From DATGFK01 sp040007395 (GTDB lineage: Bacteria > Chloroflexota > Anaerolineae > Aggregatilineales > UBA2796): a stretch of 64,000 nt of DNA. The stretch's first letter is position 1. Each line of letters opens with the position of its first letter. The notes under the pieces are model-generated. The model searched no databases and had not been told where the DNA came from. It was given only the letters and a program-made list of their open reading frames with translations. The stretch spans positions 1 through 64,000 of the forward strand of contig JBDTVG010000136.1 of NCBI GenBank assembly GCA_040007395.1. Reading direction: 5' to 3'. Position numbers and translations under genes: made by a program. Of the stretch, positions 17,285 to 26,365 are shown piece after piece.

Positions 17285-18127
17285 CTACTTCGCCGCGCCG
17301 ACCAACTGACCGCGCAATGCACCTGCCGGGAAGTCCGTTGTATGGACATTGACATAGAAGCTGGACGGATACAGTAAGATCGCTTTGATCAGCGAACGGT
17401 TGATCCCGCTTATGCAGCCGCTCACCTTACCGCTAGCATCGGGCGCAGCCAAAGGCACCACGACTCCGCCCGCTATCCCGGCTGGGCCAGCATGGATATG
17501 CCCCATTGTGGCAGGTAGGGTTATGCCTGAAACCTCGATCTGGAAGCAGATTTCACCGTCGCCGCTGGCAGGACGGGTGATCGAGATGGTCGCAGTTCCC
17601 TTTGCCGCAGCAGGGCCAGCCTTCGGCACTTCATTCTCGCCCGCCATCGTCGCGGTCAACTTGCAGCCGTTATTCTCTTTATAGGGATTAACGACTACTG
17701 CTGGCATTGTCGCCGCCGCAGCGGGTGCGGCTACACTGGTCGCAGCGGTGGAAGTTGCCACTGTTGTTGCCACTGTCGTCGCGGCGGCACTTTCGGTTCC
17801 GGCGGGTGCTGCACTAGTTGCCGCAGCAGTACTGGCTACCCCGGCGGTGGCGATAATCGTTGGACTCTCGGTGGGTTCGGCAACCGCTGGACAGGGCGGA
17901 TAGGCTTCATCGCCGCTCATAGTGGCAAGCAAGGTTGCCGTCGCCGCAGAGGTGGCGCTCAATGTTCCACTTGCCGTTCCGCTCTCCGTACTGCTCTCAC
18001 TTGCCGCCATCGTTGCTTGAGCATTACTCCCGGCGTTGACATAAACGCCTTGCAAACTCCCCAATGCTACGAGCACTGCGACAATCACGACGGTGCTTAT
18101 CTTAAAGAAATTCGCTTGAGATCGCAT
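17285..18127 (-). CDS. Secreted CHRD-domain protein
   Basis: A 280-residue exported protein. After a signal peptide (~1-32) comes a low-complexity Ala/Thr/Ser region of over 100 residues, then a CHRD domain (~155-280). The domain is recognisable by AGENEVP, GHIHAGPAG and YVNVHTTDFPAGALRGQL, the last with the His-containing turn conserved in CHRD and ancestral SOD-like proteins. Three Cys are present in the C-terminal half (CKLTAT, EICFQ and SGCIS). CHRD domains bind extracellular partners; the natural role in bacteria is unclear. Confidence 0.88.
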   Translation of the reverse strand: MRSQANFFKISTVVIVAVLVALGSLQGVYVNAGSNAQATMAASESSTESGTASGTLSATSAATATLLATMSGDEAYPPCPAVAEPTESPTIIATAGVASTAAATSAAPAGTESAAATTVATTVATSTAATSVAAPAAAATMPAVVVNPYKENNGCKLTATMAGENEVPKAGPAAAKGTATISITRPASGDGEICFQIEVSGITLPATMGHIHAGPAGIAGGVVVPLAAPDASGKVSGCISGINRSLIKAILLYPSSFYVNVHTTDFPAGALRGQLVGAAK

Positions 18128-18236
18128 ACCTTAACTCTCCCTGTGGGCAAAAAACACGCTGTAGACCAAGACAAATCACGGCACGACTCTACTGCTAAAA
18201 GTGCGAATTTGCACTAGTACGTTCCTTCAAGATAGT

Positions 18237-18335
18237 CCTCACCCTAAATCCCTCTCCACTCCGTGCAGAGGGACTTCCAGACTCGGCTTGGTTTCCCCTT
18301 CTCCGAATTCGGAGAGGAGAATTGAGGGGGTGAGG
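18237..18335. repeat. Dispersed MITE/REP-like repeat, copy 2
   Basis: Begins CCTCACCCTAAATCCCTCTCC and ends GGGTGAGG, an exact 8-bp terminal inverted repeat (CCTCACCC/GGGTGAGG). A 14-bp palindrome CTCCGAATTCGGAG sits inside. Together with copy 1 at 16466 it shows a family of short non-coding mobile elements in this genome. Confidence 0.8.
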
Positions 18336-18381
18336 GTAGGCACAGGAACTAAATTGAAATGCACGCAGAATCTGTTCAAGG

Positions 18382-18410
18382 TTCATAATTTGCCACCCAC
18401 GGCGTATAAT
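18382..18410 (+). promoter_or_regulatory. Candidate promoter of the beta-glucosidase
   Basis: TTCATA at 18382-18387 and a perfect TATAAT at 18405-18410, separated by exactly 17 bases. It lies 61 bp before the GH1 start with the palindrome at 18435 between them, so it is well placed to be repressed. Confidence 0.55.
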
Positions 18411-18434
18411 TAGCTGTTATAGCGCCTTATAAAT

Positions 18435-18450
18435 TGAGGATTAATCCTCA
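18435..18450. promoter_or_regulatory. Perfect 16-bp palindrome, candidate operator
   Basis: TGAGGATTAATCCTCA is an exact palindrome just downstream of the TATAAT at 18405-18410 and upstream of the GGAGAG ribosome-binding site of the GH1 gene. The position, about +19 to +34 of a start predicted from that promoter, suits a repressor site. The regulator is not evident; it does not fit the LacI consensus well. Confidence 0.5.
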
Positions 18451-18470
18451 TTAATTATATTGGAGAGTTC

Positions 18471-19829
18471 ATGGCACAGTTTCCAGCAGATTTTAAATGG
18501 GGTGTCGCGACGGCTTCTTACCAGATCGAAGGCGGAGCCGCTGCCGATGGGCGCAGCCCGTCGATTTGGGATACGTTCAGCCATACACCGGGCAAGGTTC
18601 TGAATGGCGATACGGGCGATGTAGCCTGCGATCATTACCATCGTTGGGCAGAAGACGTTCGCTTAATGCAGCAGCTTGGCGTGAAAACCTACCGCCTGTC
18701 GATCTCATGGTCGCGAGTATTGCCGCAAGGAGTTGGCGCAGTCAATGAGGCGGGACTCGCATTCTATGATCGTTTGGTTGATGCGTTGCTACAAGCTGGG
18801 ATCGCGCCGATGATCACGTTGTATCATTGGGATTTGCCGCAGGCGCTCGAAGATCACGGTGGATGGGCAGATCGCAGCATTGTGGATGCGTTTGCCAACT
18901 ACACCGATGTCATTGTCAGCAGTCTTGGGGATCGCGTTAAGCAGTGGATTACCTTTAATGAACCGCAGGTCTTCACCTTTGCGGGCTATGGTACTGGTCG
19001 GCACGCTCCCGGCCTAAAGGATATACGGCTAGCGTTGAAGGCCGTTCATCATACGCTGCTGGCACACGGTCACGCTGTGCCGATAATCCGCGCAAAATGT
19101 GCTAATGCCGAAGTCGGGATCACGCTCAATCTGTATCCCTGCCGTCCGGCGACTGATACTTTAGCCGACCAGTTGGCGGCGCATTTGCACGAGTCGAATG
19201 CCAATCGCTTGTTTCTCAATCCCGTGTTCGGGCAGGGTTATCCACCGGAATCACTGACCTACTACGCCGACCTAATGCCAGACATCGCCCCGAATGACAT
19301 GAACGAGATCGCTGCCCCGCTTGATTTTCTTGGCGTTAACTATTATCGTCCAGATTTTGTGGCGCTCACCAATGTGGAAGAAAATCCGGCGGGCTATCGC
19401 CAACTCACCGTTCAGGAATTGGCGGAACGCGGTCACAAACTCACCGATATGGGCTGGCCCATCGATGCGAACGGGCTGACAGACTTGCTGGTTCAGATCA
19501 AGAATGATTATGCGCCTAAAGCGATCTATATCACGGAGAATGGCGCGGCCTTCCCCGACAAAATTGTGAAAGGGCAGACTCCCGCCATCGATGATACGGA
19601 TCGCGTTGAGTATCTGCGGGATCATATTGCGGCGTGCCTAACCGCTATTGAACAGGGCGTGCCGTTGAAAGGCTATTATCTCTGGTCGCTGTTGGATAAC
19701 TTCGAGTGGGCATGGGGCTATTCTAAGCGCTTTGGCATTGTGGCTATCAAGCCCGATTCACTGGAACGCATTCCCAAGCAAAGCTATCTTTACTATCAAA
19801 AAGTGATTGCCGCAGGCAGCCCGATCTAA
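18471..19829 (+). CDS. bglA: Beta-glucosidase, GH family 1
   Basis: A 452-residue retaining glycosidase of normal family length, without a signal peptide, so cytoplasmic. The acid/base Glu is in TFNEPQ (residue 164) and the nucleophile Glu in ITENGA (residue 356). The N-terminal FKWGVATASYQIEG signature is intact, and DNFEWAWGY near the C-terminus completes the -1 subsite. GGAGAG precedes the ATG. It would hydrolyse short beta-glucosides such as cellobiose. No sugar transporter adjoins it. Confidence 0.96.
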   Translation: MAQFPADFKWGVATASYQIEGGAAADGRSPSIWDTFSHTPGKVLNGDTGDVACDHYHRWAEDVRLMQQLGVKTYRLSISWSRVLPQGVGAVNEAGLAFYDRLVDALLQAGIAPMITLYHWDLPQALEDHGGWADRSIVDAFANYTDVIVSSLGDRVKQWITFNEPQVFTFAGYGTGRHAPGLKDIRLALKAVHHTLLAHGHAVPIIRAKCANAEVGITLNLYPCRPATDTLADQLAAHLHESNANRLFLNPVFGQGYPPESLTYYADLMPDIAPNDMNEIAAPLDFLGVNYYRPDFVALTNVEENPAGYRQLTVQELAERGHKLTDMGWPIDANGLTDLLVQIKNDYAPKAIYITENGAAFPDKIVKGQTPAIDDTDRVEYLRDHIAACLTAIEQGVPLKGYYLWSLLDNFEWAWGYSKRFGIVAIKPDSLERIPKQSYLYYQKVIAAGSPI

Positions 19830-19838
19830 TGGGTTGCC

Positions 19839-20579
19839 TTAGATCACCTGATGGGCGGTTTTGCCGGGGGCTTGAATGTCTAGGTGTACGCACAGAAAGT
19901 CAAGGGTACGAAACCACGCATCGCTGGCGGCTTGTATCCGGTAGGTGGGTAAGTCTTCATTGAAGAATCCGGTGGTGGTGCCGGGGTAGACGATGACCTT
20001 GTTTTTGGCAGATGCTTTTGCCAGCGCCACCCGGACTCGGTGGATCATTTCCGGTGAGGCAGTCTGATCGTTTTCGCCGTAGAAGGCAAGGATCGGGGTT
20101 TCGTCGGCGGGCATGAGCGTCAAATAATCGTCGGGGCGGGCATAAAACGCCACAACAGCATGGAGATCGCTACGGTGCATGGCGGCGTGCAAGGCGAGTT
20201 TGCCGCCCATGTGCCAACCGACAATGCCCATTTTGCCGTTGACCCGATGGTGATTTTCGAGCGCATTGATCGTCGCGTTGACCAGCGGCGGTCCGGCCTC
20301 GCCAAGCTGCTGTTGCAATCCCAGTGCTGCGTCAGCATCCCCAGCAACCTTCCCGTTGAACAGATCCGGCGCGATGACGTAGAAGCCCAACGCTGCGAAA
20401 CGTCGCACCTGAGTTCGCATCTGTGGGGTAAGCCCCCACCACTCGTGGAGCAAGACCAGTCCCGGAAAAGTCCCACCAATCTCTGGGTGCGACCAATAGG
20501 CGGGTAGTTCATGGTCATCGACGATGATTTTGATGTAGCCACTGGTAATGCGGTGTTGAATAAGCCGGCTTTCGTGCAT
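19839..20579 (-). CDS. Dienelactone hydrolase-like protein lacking catalytic Cys and His
   Basis: A 246-residue alpha/beta-hydrolase fold protein of the dienelactone hydrolase (DLH) family, seen from LVLLHEWWGL, YVIAPDLFNG and ILAFYGENDQT. In DLH the nucleophile is the Cys of GxCxGG and the base is the His of HGFxN. Here these read GWHMGG and TTGFFN, so both residues are replaced (Cys to His, His to Thr); only the Asp region (ENDQ) is kept. The reading frame is otherwise intact. It may be a non-enzymatic or altered-chemistry member. It is convergent with the GH1 gene, 9 bp away. Confidence 0.85.
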   Translation of the reverse strand: MHESRLIQHRITSGYIKIIVDDHELPAYWSHPEIGGTFPGLVLLHEWWGLTPQMRTQVRRFAALGFYVIAPDLFNGKVAGDADAALGLQQQLGEAGPPLVNATINALENHHRVNGKMGIVGWHMGGKLALHAAMHRSDLHAVVAFYARPDDYLTLMPADETPILAFYGENDQTASPEMIHRVRVALAKASAKNKVIVYPGTTTGFFNEDLPTYRIQAASDAWFRTLDFLCVHLDIQAPGKTAHQVI

Positions 20580-20633
20580 CGTCGTCCCCCTTATATGTTG
20601 GCGGCGCTGGTAGGTAGTGTGTACTACCAGCGC

Positions 20634-21242
20634 TTAATTAGCTGCTTTTGGTTTGCGTCCCCGCTGCCCACTACCCGTTGGAGTGCCGCCATTCTTGCGC
20701 GGACGACCCGGTTTACGTCCAGTAGAGCCGTTCTGTGGGCCAAGCGCCAACTTGGCCTCCATCAGCGACTTGATCTGCCGCTGGACTTCATCGGGAAGTT
20801 CGGCAAGGCGGATCTCAACAACCACACTGGGCGACTCAAATTTAGTATCGCCACTCATCAATAGTTTGTTAGCAATCGTGGTCACAAAGCGAGCATCGCG
20901 GTAGTTGAACAGGGCTGTCTCCGCCGCGACTTTGCTCTCGGTACGCTTGCCAGAGTCGGTGGTTGGCGTAGTTTCATTGCTCTCCTCAGGGCGAATAGTG
21001 CGGGGTCTGCCACGCCGACCTTTTTTCGGCACGGTACGACTTTCCAGCCGTTGGCTGGAAAGTATCGCTTCTTTGCCCTGAAACTCGACTACCACAGACC
21101 GTCCTGCCGCAGTCCGCAGCACAGTACCAATTTCGCCCGGTTTGACGCTGGTCAAGCCGTTATTAAACGTTTCTGATGAGGGTTTAAACCGCACTGTCTT
21201 GATCACGGACACGCTGTCGCCTACTTTAAGTCCTTTTGCCAT
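20634..21242 (-). CDS. AT-hook-containing protein
   Basis: A 202-residue basic protein. The N-terminal ~65 residues form a small beta domain with KGLKVGDSVSV and GEIGTVL, like a KOW/SH3-type barrel. Basic GRP patches follow: KKGRRGRPRTIR (~75), GRKPGRPRKNG (~180) and GQRGRKPKA at the C-terminus. These match the AT-hook core (GRP flanked by Arg/Lys), which binds the minor groove of AT-rich DNA. A helical region (~105-165) lies between them. ATG at 21242 has AGGAG upstream. A chromatin-like or regulatory role is inferred, not shown. Confidence 0.7.
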   Translation of the reverse strand: MAKGLKVGDSVSVIKTVRFKPSSETFNNGLTSVKPGEIGTVLRTAAGRSVVVEFQGKEAILSSQRLESRTVPKKGRRGRPRTIRPEESNETTPTTDSGKRTESKVAAETALFNYRDARFVTTIANKLLMSGDTKFESPSVVVEIRLAELPDEVQRQIKSLMEAKLALGPQNGSTGRKPGRPRKNGGTPTGSGQRGRKPKAAN

Positions 21243-21334
21243 CGTTCGACTCCTGAAACTGCATAAGAATGGAAATCTAAGTTGGTTCGGATTGTACAAA
21301 TTTCACGCTGTCAAGCCAAACTTTAACCGAAATA

Positions 21335-21895
21335 TTAGCTGCGAATCGTGGTACGTGCTGCTCGCCGCATGATAATTCCCTGACGCACATGATCAATTTC
21401 ATGACCCAACAGCAGCAAAATCCATGTCGGATAATTTACTTTGCCAAATAGCGTAGAGTCACGAATAGCTTCCAGTTTGTGAGTAGACTGTGTTTTTTCA
21501 ATCGCCACTTTGATCAGTGCTGTCGCGTTGTTCAACTGCTCACGCAGTACGTCGGCAGGCAGATTGGCCTTAGCACCTTCGCCGAACCCCTGCGCGGCTT
21601 CGAGCAGATGCGGCAGTTCACTGGTAGTGATGTCAAGGAGTTGGTTGTAGTAGAAATTCTGCGAATAGATCAAATGTGTCACCATTTCACTGATTGACCA
21701 CATCGGTTCTCTGGGAATGATATAAGCAACTTGAGCATCGGTCAGCCCAACCAATGTTTTTTGCATAACCTCGCGGGTTCGATGAAATGAAGCGATGAAT
21801 TCGTCCAAGGGGTATTTCGTTGAGGCTTCGAGCCAAGTTATCTTGCCAGAAAACGCTTCCAACAAAAGCTGGTTAAGTGCATGAGTTTCGATCAT
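21335..21895 (-). CDS. DinB-family protein
   Basis: A 186-residue helical protein of the DinB/YfiT four-helix-bundle type. Family cues are WSISEMVTHLIYSQNF near residue 63 and GHEIDHVRQGI near the C-terminus, with His residues that would bind a metal. Members include bacillithiol-dependent transferases, but many are uncharacterised. The ATG at 21895 has GAGG upstream; the open frame runs further but lacks a ribosome-binding site. Confidence 0.75.
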   Translation of the reverse strand: MIETHALNQLLLEAFSGKITWLEASTKYPLDEFIASFHRTREVMQKTLVGLTDAQVAYIIPREPMWSISEMVTHLIYSQNFYYNQLLDITTSELPHLLEAAQGFGEGAKANLPADVLREQLNNATALIKVAIEKTQSTHKLEAIRDSTLFGKVNYPTWILLLLGHEIDHVRQGIIMRRAARTTIRS

Positions 21896-22073
21896 AAGAT
21901 CCTCAATAAGTATATCGTTATCTATTACAGATACAAGAAAACAAAATATCTTCACTCAACTTATGAGCAAAGTGAACACAATACCGATGCGATTACTGGA
22001 TCCAGTGAAGATTATAGTGCAAATAAGGGATCTAAAACCACTGCATTCAGCCCTGTTACAAGTTTGGGAACCG

Positions 22074-22439
22074 TCAGGTCGTGAGTTCGTCGGCAAGCCC
22101 CACCAGTTGCGCGATGGTGACTGGCTTGACCAAAAAACGGCTCACGTTTTTGTCGGCAACGCGGGCGCGATACTGCTCATTCGCAGTGACAACAACAATC
22201 CGAGTTTCATCAAAGCGTGAGTCGTTCCGCATATAGTTGATGACACGGGTGCCGGGGGCATCGGGCATCCCCATATCGACAAACACCAAGGCCGGGGTGA
22301 AGTCTGGCGCTTCCAGCAGATCCATTGCCTGAGCGCTGTTGTGCGCTTCGATCACATCATAACCGCTTTGGCTGAGTGCAGTGTGATATAAGAAAAGGAG
22401 ATCGGTATCGTCTTCGACAACTAGTACAGTCGGCATCAT
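22074..22439 (-). CDS. CheY-like response regulator receiver
   Basis: A 121-residue single-domain response regulator. The acidic pocket VVEDD (residues ~7-11), the phosphoacceptor Asp in VFVDMGMP (~56), the Thr in VVVTAN (~86) and the Lys in LVKP (~108) are all present, so it should be phosphorylated by a sensor kinase. No output domain and no kinase gene adjacent. Two start codons (ATGATG) are in tandem behind AGGATAG. Confidence 0.9.
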   Translation of the reverse strand: MMPTVLVVEDDTDLLFLYHTALSQSGYDVIEAHNSAQAMDLLEAPDFTPALVFVDMGMPDAPGTRVINYMRNDSRFDETRIVVVTANEQYRARVADKNVSRFLVKPVTIAQLVGLADELTT

Positions 22440-22985
22440 TTCTATCCTGATAATCTAGTGTTGCCTCGCAACCAGCCCATGTTAAAAACTATTGTCAACG
22501 ATCAGTATAAAGCAAGTATCTTAATCTTGCTAACGCGATCAAGGCAGAGTCTATGAAAAAAACATAAATAATGCTCATGGTAGGAAAACCACTATACGGC
22601 ACGATAAGCAGGCTTGAAATTGTTATCTTGCACAGAGGACAAGGGGATTCACCGATGCGATGACTGCGGCGTATACCGCTACATATGACGAATGGAGATT
22701 GTGGCATATATGCCTGATTCTCGCAGTTCACTGTGGAAGTATACGATTATCTCGATCAAGGCAGTTATTGACTGGATAGAATTCTCAGGCATGAAGGAAT
22801 TGAACCAATACCTTGTCTCACAAAAGTATTCGTGTTTGTCGTAGCAATTCGTCTCACCCGCATCTAAGTGCGATTTCGAGTCGCTTGCGTTAAAATCGCT
22901 CTATACTTTGCAGCTTAAAGTGTACTATCTATTTTTAGCAGTCAATGACCGTATAAATTTATTGTGAGCGAGCACCCAAATTTTT
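22440..22985. other. 546-bp gene-poor gap
   Basis: No supported gene. The AT-rich stretch carries no clear terminator or RNA fold that I could see; the part before 22985 is presumably the leader of lutA. No tRNA-like cloverleaf was found. Confidence 0.4.
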
Positions 22986-23762
22986 ATGACCGAAACTATC
23001 CACCCGCCCGTGAAAGGCAAACGTGTTTCGCTATTCGTGACGTGTATCGTCGATATGATCTACCCCGGCACGGGGCTATCGACTCTGGAGGTGCTAGAAC
23101 GGCTCGGTGTCACCGTTGACTTCCCCGAAGCACAGACTTGCTGCGGGCAAATGGGCTTTAACGCGGGCTATCGCGCTGATGCCAAAGATGTCGCCAAGCA
23201 CTTTATCACCACTTTCAAGGATGCTGAAGTAATAGTTGCGCCGTCTGGATCATGTGTTTCGATGGTTAGGCACTTCTACCCAGAACTGTTCGCAGACGAT
23301 CCAGAGTGGCATGAACGAATGGAACACATTGTTAGTATCACATGGGAATTGACCGAATTTATTGTCGATGGGTTAGGCATTACCGATGTTGGCACGGTGC
23401 TGGATCGCCCGGTAACAGTGGCAATGCACGATGCGTGTCACGGCTTGCGGAGCTTGAATCTGAACCACCAGCCTCGCGCCCTGTTGGAGAACGTAAAACA
23501 GCTTGAATTTGTCGAGTTACCCGGTGCAAACCAATGCTGCGGTTTTGGCGGCTTGTTCGCCATTAAAATGCCGGACATTAGCGGTGCGATGCTCAACGAT
23601 AAAATTAAAGCCATCGACTCAACAGAGGCTGACATGATCGTGACCTGCGACGCAAGCTGCTTGACTCAAATCAACGGCGGGTTAAGTCGCAAGGGCAGCC
23701 CGAAGCGTACCGTTCACATCGCCGATGTACTCGCCGGACGGATTGATCCTGATGGAAAATAG
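22986..23762 (+). CDS. lutA: LutA-type lactate-utilization protein (CCG domains)
   Basis: A 258-residue protein with the two cysteine-rich CCG modules of the LutA/YkgE family (CIVDMIYPG with AQTCCGQMGF, then HDACHGLRS with NQCCGFGGLF). These coordinate Fe-S clusters or heterodisulfide-type centres and hand electrons on from L-lactate oxidation. First gene of lutABC, overlapping lutB by 11 bp, so the three proteins should be made together. Confidence 0.93.
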   Translation: MTETIHPPVKGKRVSLFVTCIVDMIYPGTGLSTLEVLERLGVTVDFPEAQTCCGQMGFNAGYRADAKDVAKHFITTFKDAEVIVAPSGSCVSMVRHFYPELFADDPEWHERMEHIVSITWELTEFIVDGLGITDVGTVLDRPVTVAMHDACHGLRSLNLNHQPRALLENVKQLEFVELPGANQCCGFGGLFAIKMPDISGAMLNDKIKAIDSTEADMIVTCDASCLTQINGGLSRKGSPKRTVHIADVLAGRIDPDGK

Positions 23763-25245
23763 CGTAATTCACGACGAAACTCACCCGAATAAGGCCAACG
23801 GGTTTATCCAGAGTGCGACGATTGCCATTCAGGATATTACCCTGCAAACTGCGTTAGATCGCGGCACAACTCGCGCCGTCAACAATCGAGTCACCGCAAT
23901 GGCGGAAACTACCGACGCGGCGGCACTGCGCCAGCAAGGCCGTGCCGCACGATTGCGGGCATTGCGCCGTCTGCCGGATCTGCTGGAACAGCTTGAGGAA
24001 AAGCTCACCGCACGGGGCATCACCGTCCTGTGGGCAACCGATGGCGACGAATGCAACGCGCATGTGGTGGATATTGCCCGCAAGCACAATGTCCACAAGA
24101 TCGCCAAGGGCAAAAGCATGGCAACCGAGGAAACCAAGCTCAACCATGCACTTGAAGCGGCGGGTCTGGAAGTGATCGAGACGGATCTCGGTGAGTTCAT
24201 CATCCAGATAGCTCATGAGACTCCCAGCCATATCGTTTTCCCGATCCTGCATAAGACTAAAGAGCAGGTGCGCGATCTGTTTGCCGAGCATCTGCACATG
24301 GTTCCGAGCGACGATCCACAGGCACTGACGGCGGCGGCGCGAGTCTATATGCGTCACCAGTTTATCGAAGCGGATATGGGTATCACCGGAGCGAATTTTG
24401 CCATTGCCGAAACGGGCAATCTGGCGATTGTGACCAACGAGGGCAACGGGCGGATGTGTTCGTCGCTGCCGCGTGTCCATGTGGCAGTGGTCGGGATTGA
24501 GAAGGTCATCGAGACAGTGGACGATTTCGGGACGCTGGTACAACTGCTGACGCGCAGTGCTACCGGGCAACGCCTGACGACTTATGTGCATTTGATGGGT
24601 GGTCCGGCACGTCCTGAAGATCCTGATGGGCCAGAAGCGATGTATGTGATCCTGCTCGACAATGGGCGCAGCCACATCCATTCGACTGAATATGCCGAGG
24701 CGCTGGCTTGTATTCGTTGTGGCGCGTGCCTGAATACCTGTCCAGTCTATCAAAATGTCGGTGGTCACGCTTACGGGTGGGTCTACCCCGGCCCAATTGG
24801 TGCTATCGTGACTCCTCTCATGACCGGGATTCATAATGCTGCGCCGCTGCCCTTCGCCAGCAGTCTATGCGGATCGTGCAAGAGCGCTTGCCCGGTAGAC
24901 ATCGACATCCCCGATATGCTGCTCAAACTGCGCGGGGATCTGGTCAAAGACGGCGACACCGATCCAATCATGACGGCAGGGATCAAAGGTTGGGCAATGG
25001 CGATGCAGTCACCACTGATCTATTCGATGAGTGGCGCGGCGGCACGACTGGTCACGCGCTCGATGGCGGGCAAGGATGGCACGTTGCATCGTTTGCCGGG
25101 AATGCTCGGCAACTGGACGAAGAATCGCGACTTCCCGCCCTTCGCACCTAAATCCTTCCACCAATTGTATCAGGAGCGTCAGAAAGCGAAGCAAGCGAAC
25201 ACAGGTCACTCAGAGAAAGATGCGGCACACCATGAGCAGTCGTGA
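23752..25245 (+). CDS. lutB: LutB-type iron-sulfur L-lactate oxidation protein
   Basis: A 497-residue LutB homologue. The LUD domain (~60-300) is followed by two ferredoxin-like 4Fe-4S motifs, CIRCGACLNTCPVY and CGSCKSACPVD, near residues 318 and 370. It oxidises lactate with LutA and LutC. The start at ATG 23752 (overlapping lutA) is preferred; an ATG at 23725 would also fit. lutC overlaps the 3' end by 14 bp. Confidence 0.93.
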   Translation: MENSVIHDETHPNKANGFIQSATIAIQDITLQTALDRGTTRAVNNRVTAMAETTDAAALRQQGRAARLRALRRLPDLLEQLEEKLTARGITVLWATDGDECNAHVVDIARKHNVHKIAKGKSMATEETKLNHALEAAGLEVIETDLGEFIIQIAHETPSHIVFPILHKTKEQVRDLFAEHLHMVPSDDPQALTAAARVYMRHQFIEADMGITGANFAIAETGNLAIVTNEGNGRMCSSLPRVHVAVVGIEKVIETVDDFGTLVQLLTRSATGQRLTTYVHLMGGPARPEDPDGPEAMYVILLDNGRSHIHSTEYAEALACIRCGACLNTCPVYQNVGGHAYGWVYPGPIGAIVTPLMTGIHNAAPLPFASSLCGSCKSACPVDIDIPDMLLKLRGDLVKDGDTDPIMTAGIKGWAMAMQSPLIYSMSGAAARLVTRSMAGKDGTLHRLPGMLGNWTKNRDFPPFAPKSFHQLYQERQKAKQANTGHSEKDAAHHEQS

Positions 25246-25885
25246 TAAGATTCTTCAAGCGCTGCGGGCGAACCGTTCCCCCTTCGATGATGTGACTCCA
25301 CGCCCAGCGGCCTATTTGCCCGTGACACAATTTACCGAGAAGGATCTGCTAGCTCGTTTTACGGCAGAACTCGAACGGCTCACCGGCAAAGTCCACGACA
25401 CGCCTGACCACGAACGCGCGATTCAGATCGTTTTGGATTTAATTGGCACTGATAAAACCGTGCTCGGCTGGGAAGACCTACCCTTGCCGGGATTGCCGGA
25501 AGCATTAGCCGCGCAGAACATTCAAACCGTGATTCCCCACGCCCGCCACGCTGACCGCGCCGCAACATTGGCAAACGCCGAACCGATCCGTGTGGGGATT
25601 ACGGGAGCCGATGCTGCCTTTGCCACGACTGGAACATTAGTGCTGGTGACTCGTGAGCATCAAGGCCGTGTGCCATCGATGCTGCCACCTGTACATGTAG
25701 CGTTGCTAGCCCGCCAACGGTTGTTCACGCGCATGGAAGATTGGCTCACTACCGAAGGACGCGCTGCACTGCTAGCCTCGAACAGTATCTCATTTGTCAG
25801 TGGGCCAAGTCGTACCAGCGATATTGAGATGCAGTCTATTTTGGGCGTACATGGCCCCGGCATCGTGCATGTCGTAGTGTTCTAA
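25232..25885 (+). CDS. lutC: LutC-type lactate-utilization protein (LUD domain)
   Basis: A 217-residue LUD-domain protein, third gene of lutABC. The family-typical DAAFATTGTLVL, PSMLPPVHVALL and SGPSRTSDIEMQ blocks are present. The ATG at 25232 lies within the end of lutB. It completes the L-lactate oxidase complex; a glycolate/lactate permease or LutR regulator is not in this window. Confidence 0.93.
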   Translation: MSSRDKILQALRANRSPFDDVTPRPAAYLPVTQFTEKDLLARFTAELERLTGKVHDTPDHERAIQIVLDLIGTDKTVLGWEDLPLPGLPEALAAQNIQTVIPHARHADRAATLANAEPIRVGITGADAAFATTGTLVLVTREHQGRVPSMLPPVHVALLARQRLFTRMEDWLTTEGRAALLASNSISFVSGPSRTSDIEMQSILGVHGPGIVHVVVF

Positions 25886-25906
25886 AATTGGGTAACAGTA
25901 ACCTAG

Positions 25907-26113
25907 TCACCCGACACCTACCAGCCGCAGGGATGAAAGATAGTTTAACGCAGCTTGCGATGGTCGAATCGCTTCGGTATGGTTTAAGATAATGAATACA
26001 AGCCCTTGATGCCGATCAATCAACGTGGCACAGTCGATAAAGGATTGTTCAAGCTCCTGAACATTCCAGTCTCCGTAAATATCCCAATGAACAACCCGTC
26101 TATCATTGCCATC
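25907..26113 (-). pseudogene. Fragment of a SpoIIAA/STAS-size protein
   Basis: A 69-codon open stretch without a start codon, interrupted on its 5' side by stops in all frames; a neighbouring frame continues with protein-like residues. The sequence DRRVVHWDIYGDWNVQELEQSFIDC, then QGLVFIILN, has the strand-helix-strand pattern of small ~130-residue proteins frequent in Chloroflexota. I read it as a frameshifted, C-terminally cut remnant. The family assignment is from memory of the pattern only. Confidence 0.4.
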
Positions 26114-26365
26114 CTATGTCAACTTGATAGTCATCCCTAACTCCCGTCCAATACTTTACACTTCAACTGTAACATATTGTTTCTCAATGATAACCTTATC
26201 ATCAGTTAATGAATCTGGTTAAAATGAAATAGTACCATTCGGTAACAAGGATGCCAGTAAAATCTGGGCAAACATTTTAGGTAGGCTACAGTAGCGGTCG
26301 CGCTATGGAGTGAGGATGGTTAGCGCCAAACTGATTTGATGCGTTTATCCGATTTGTGGGGTCTG

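Noticed and set aside
23854..24834. 326-codon ORF on the minus strand across lutB
   Set aside because: A shadow of lutB; no ribosome-binding site and low-complexity, histidine/arginine-rich translation.
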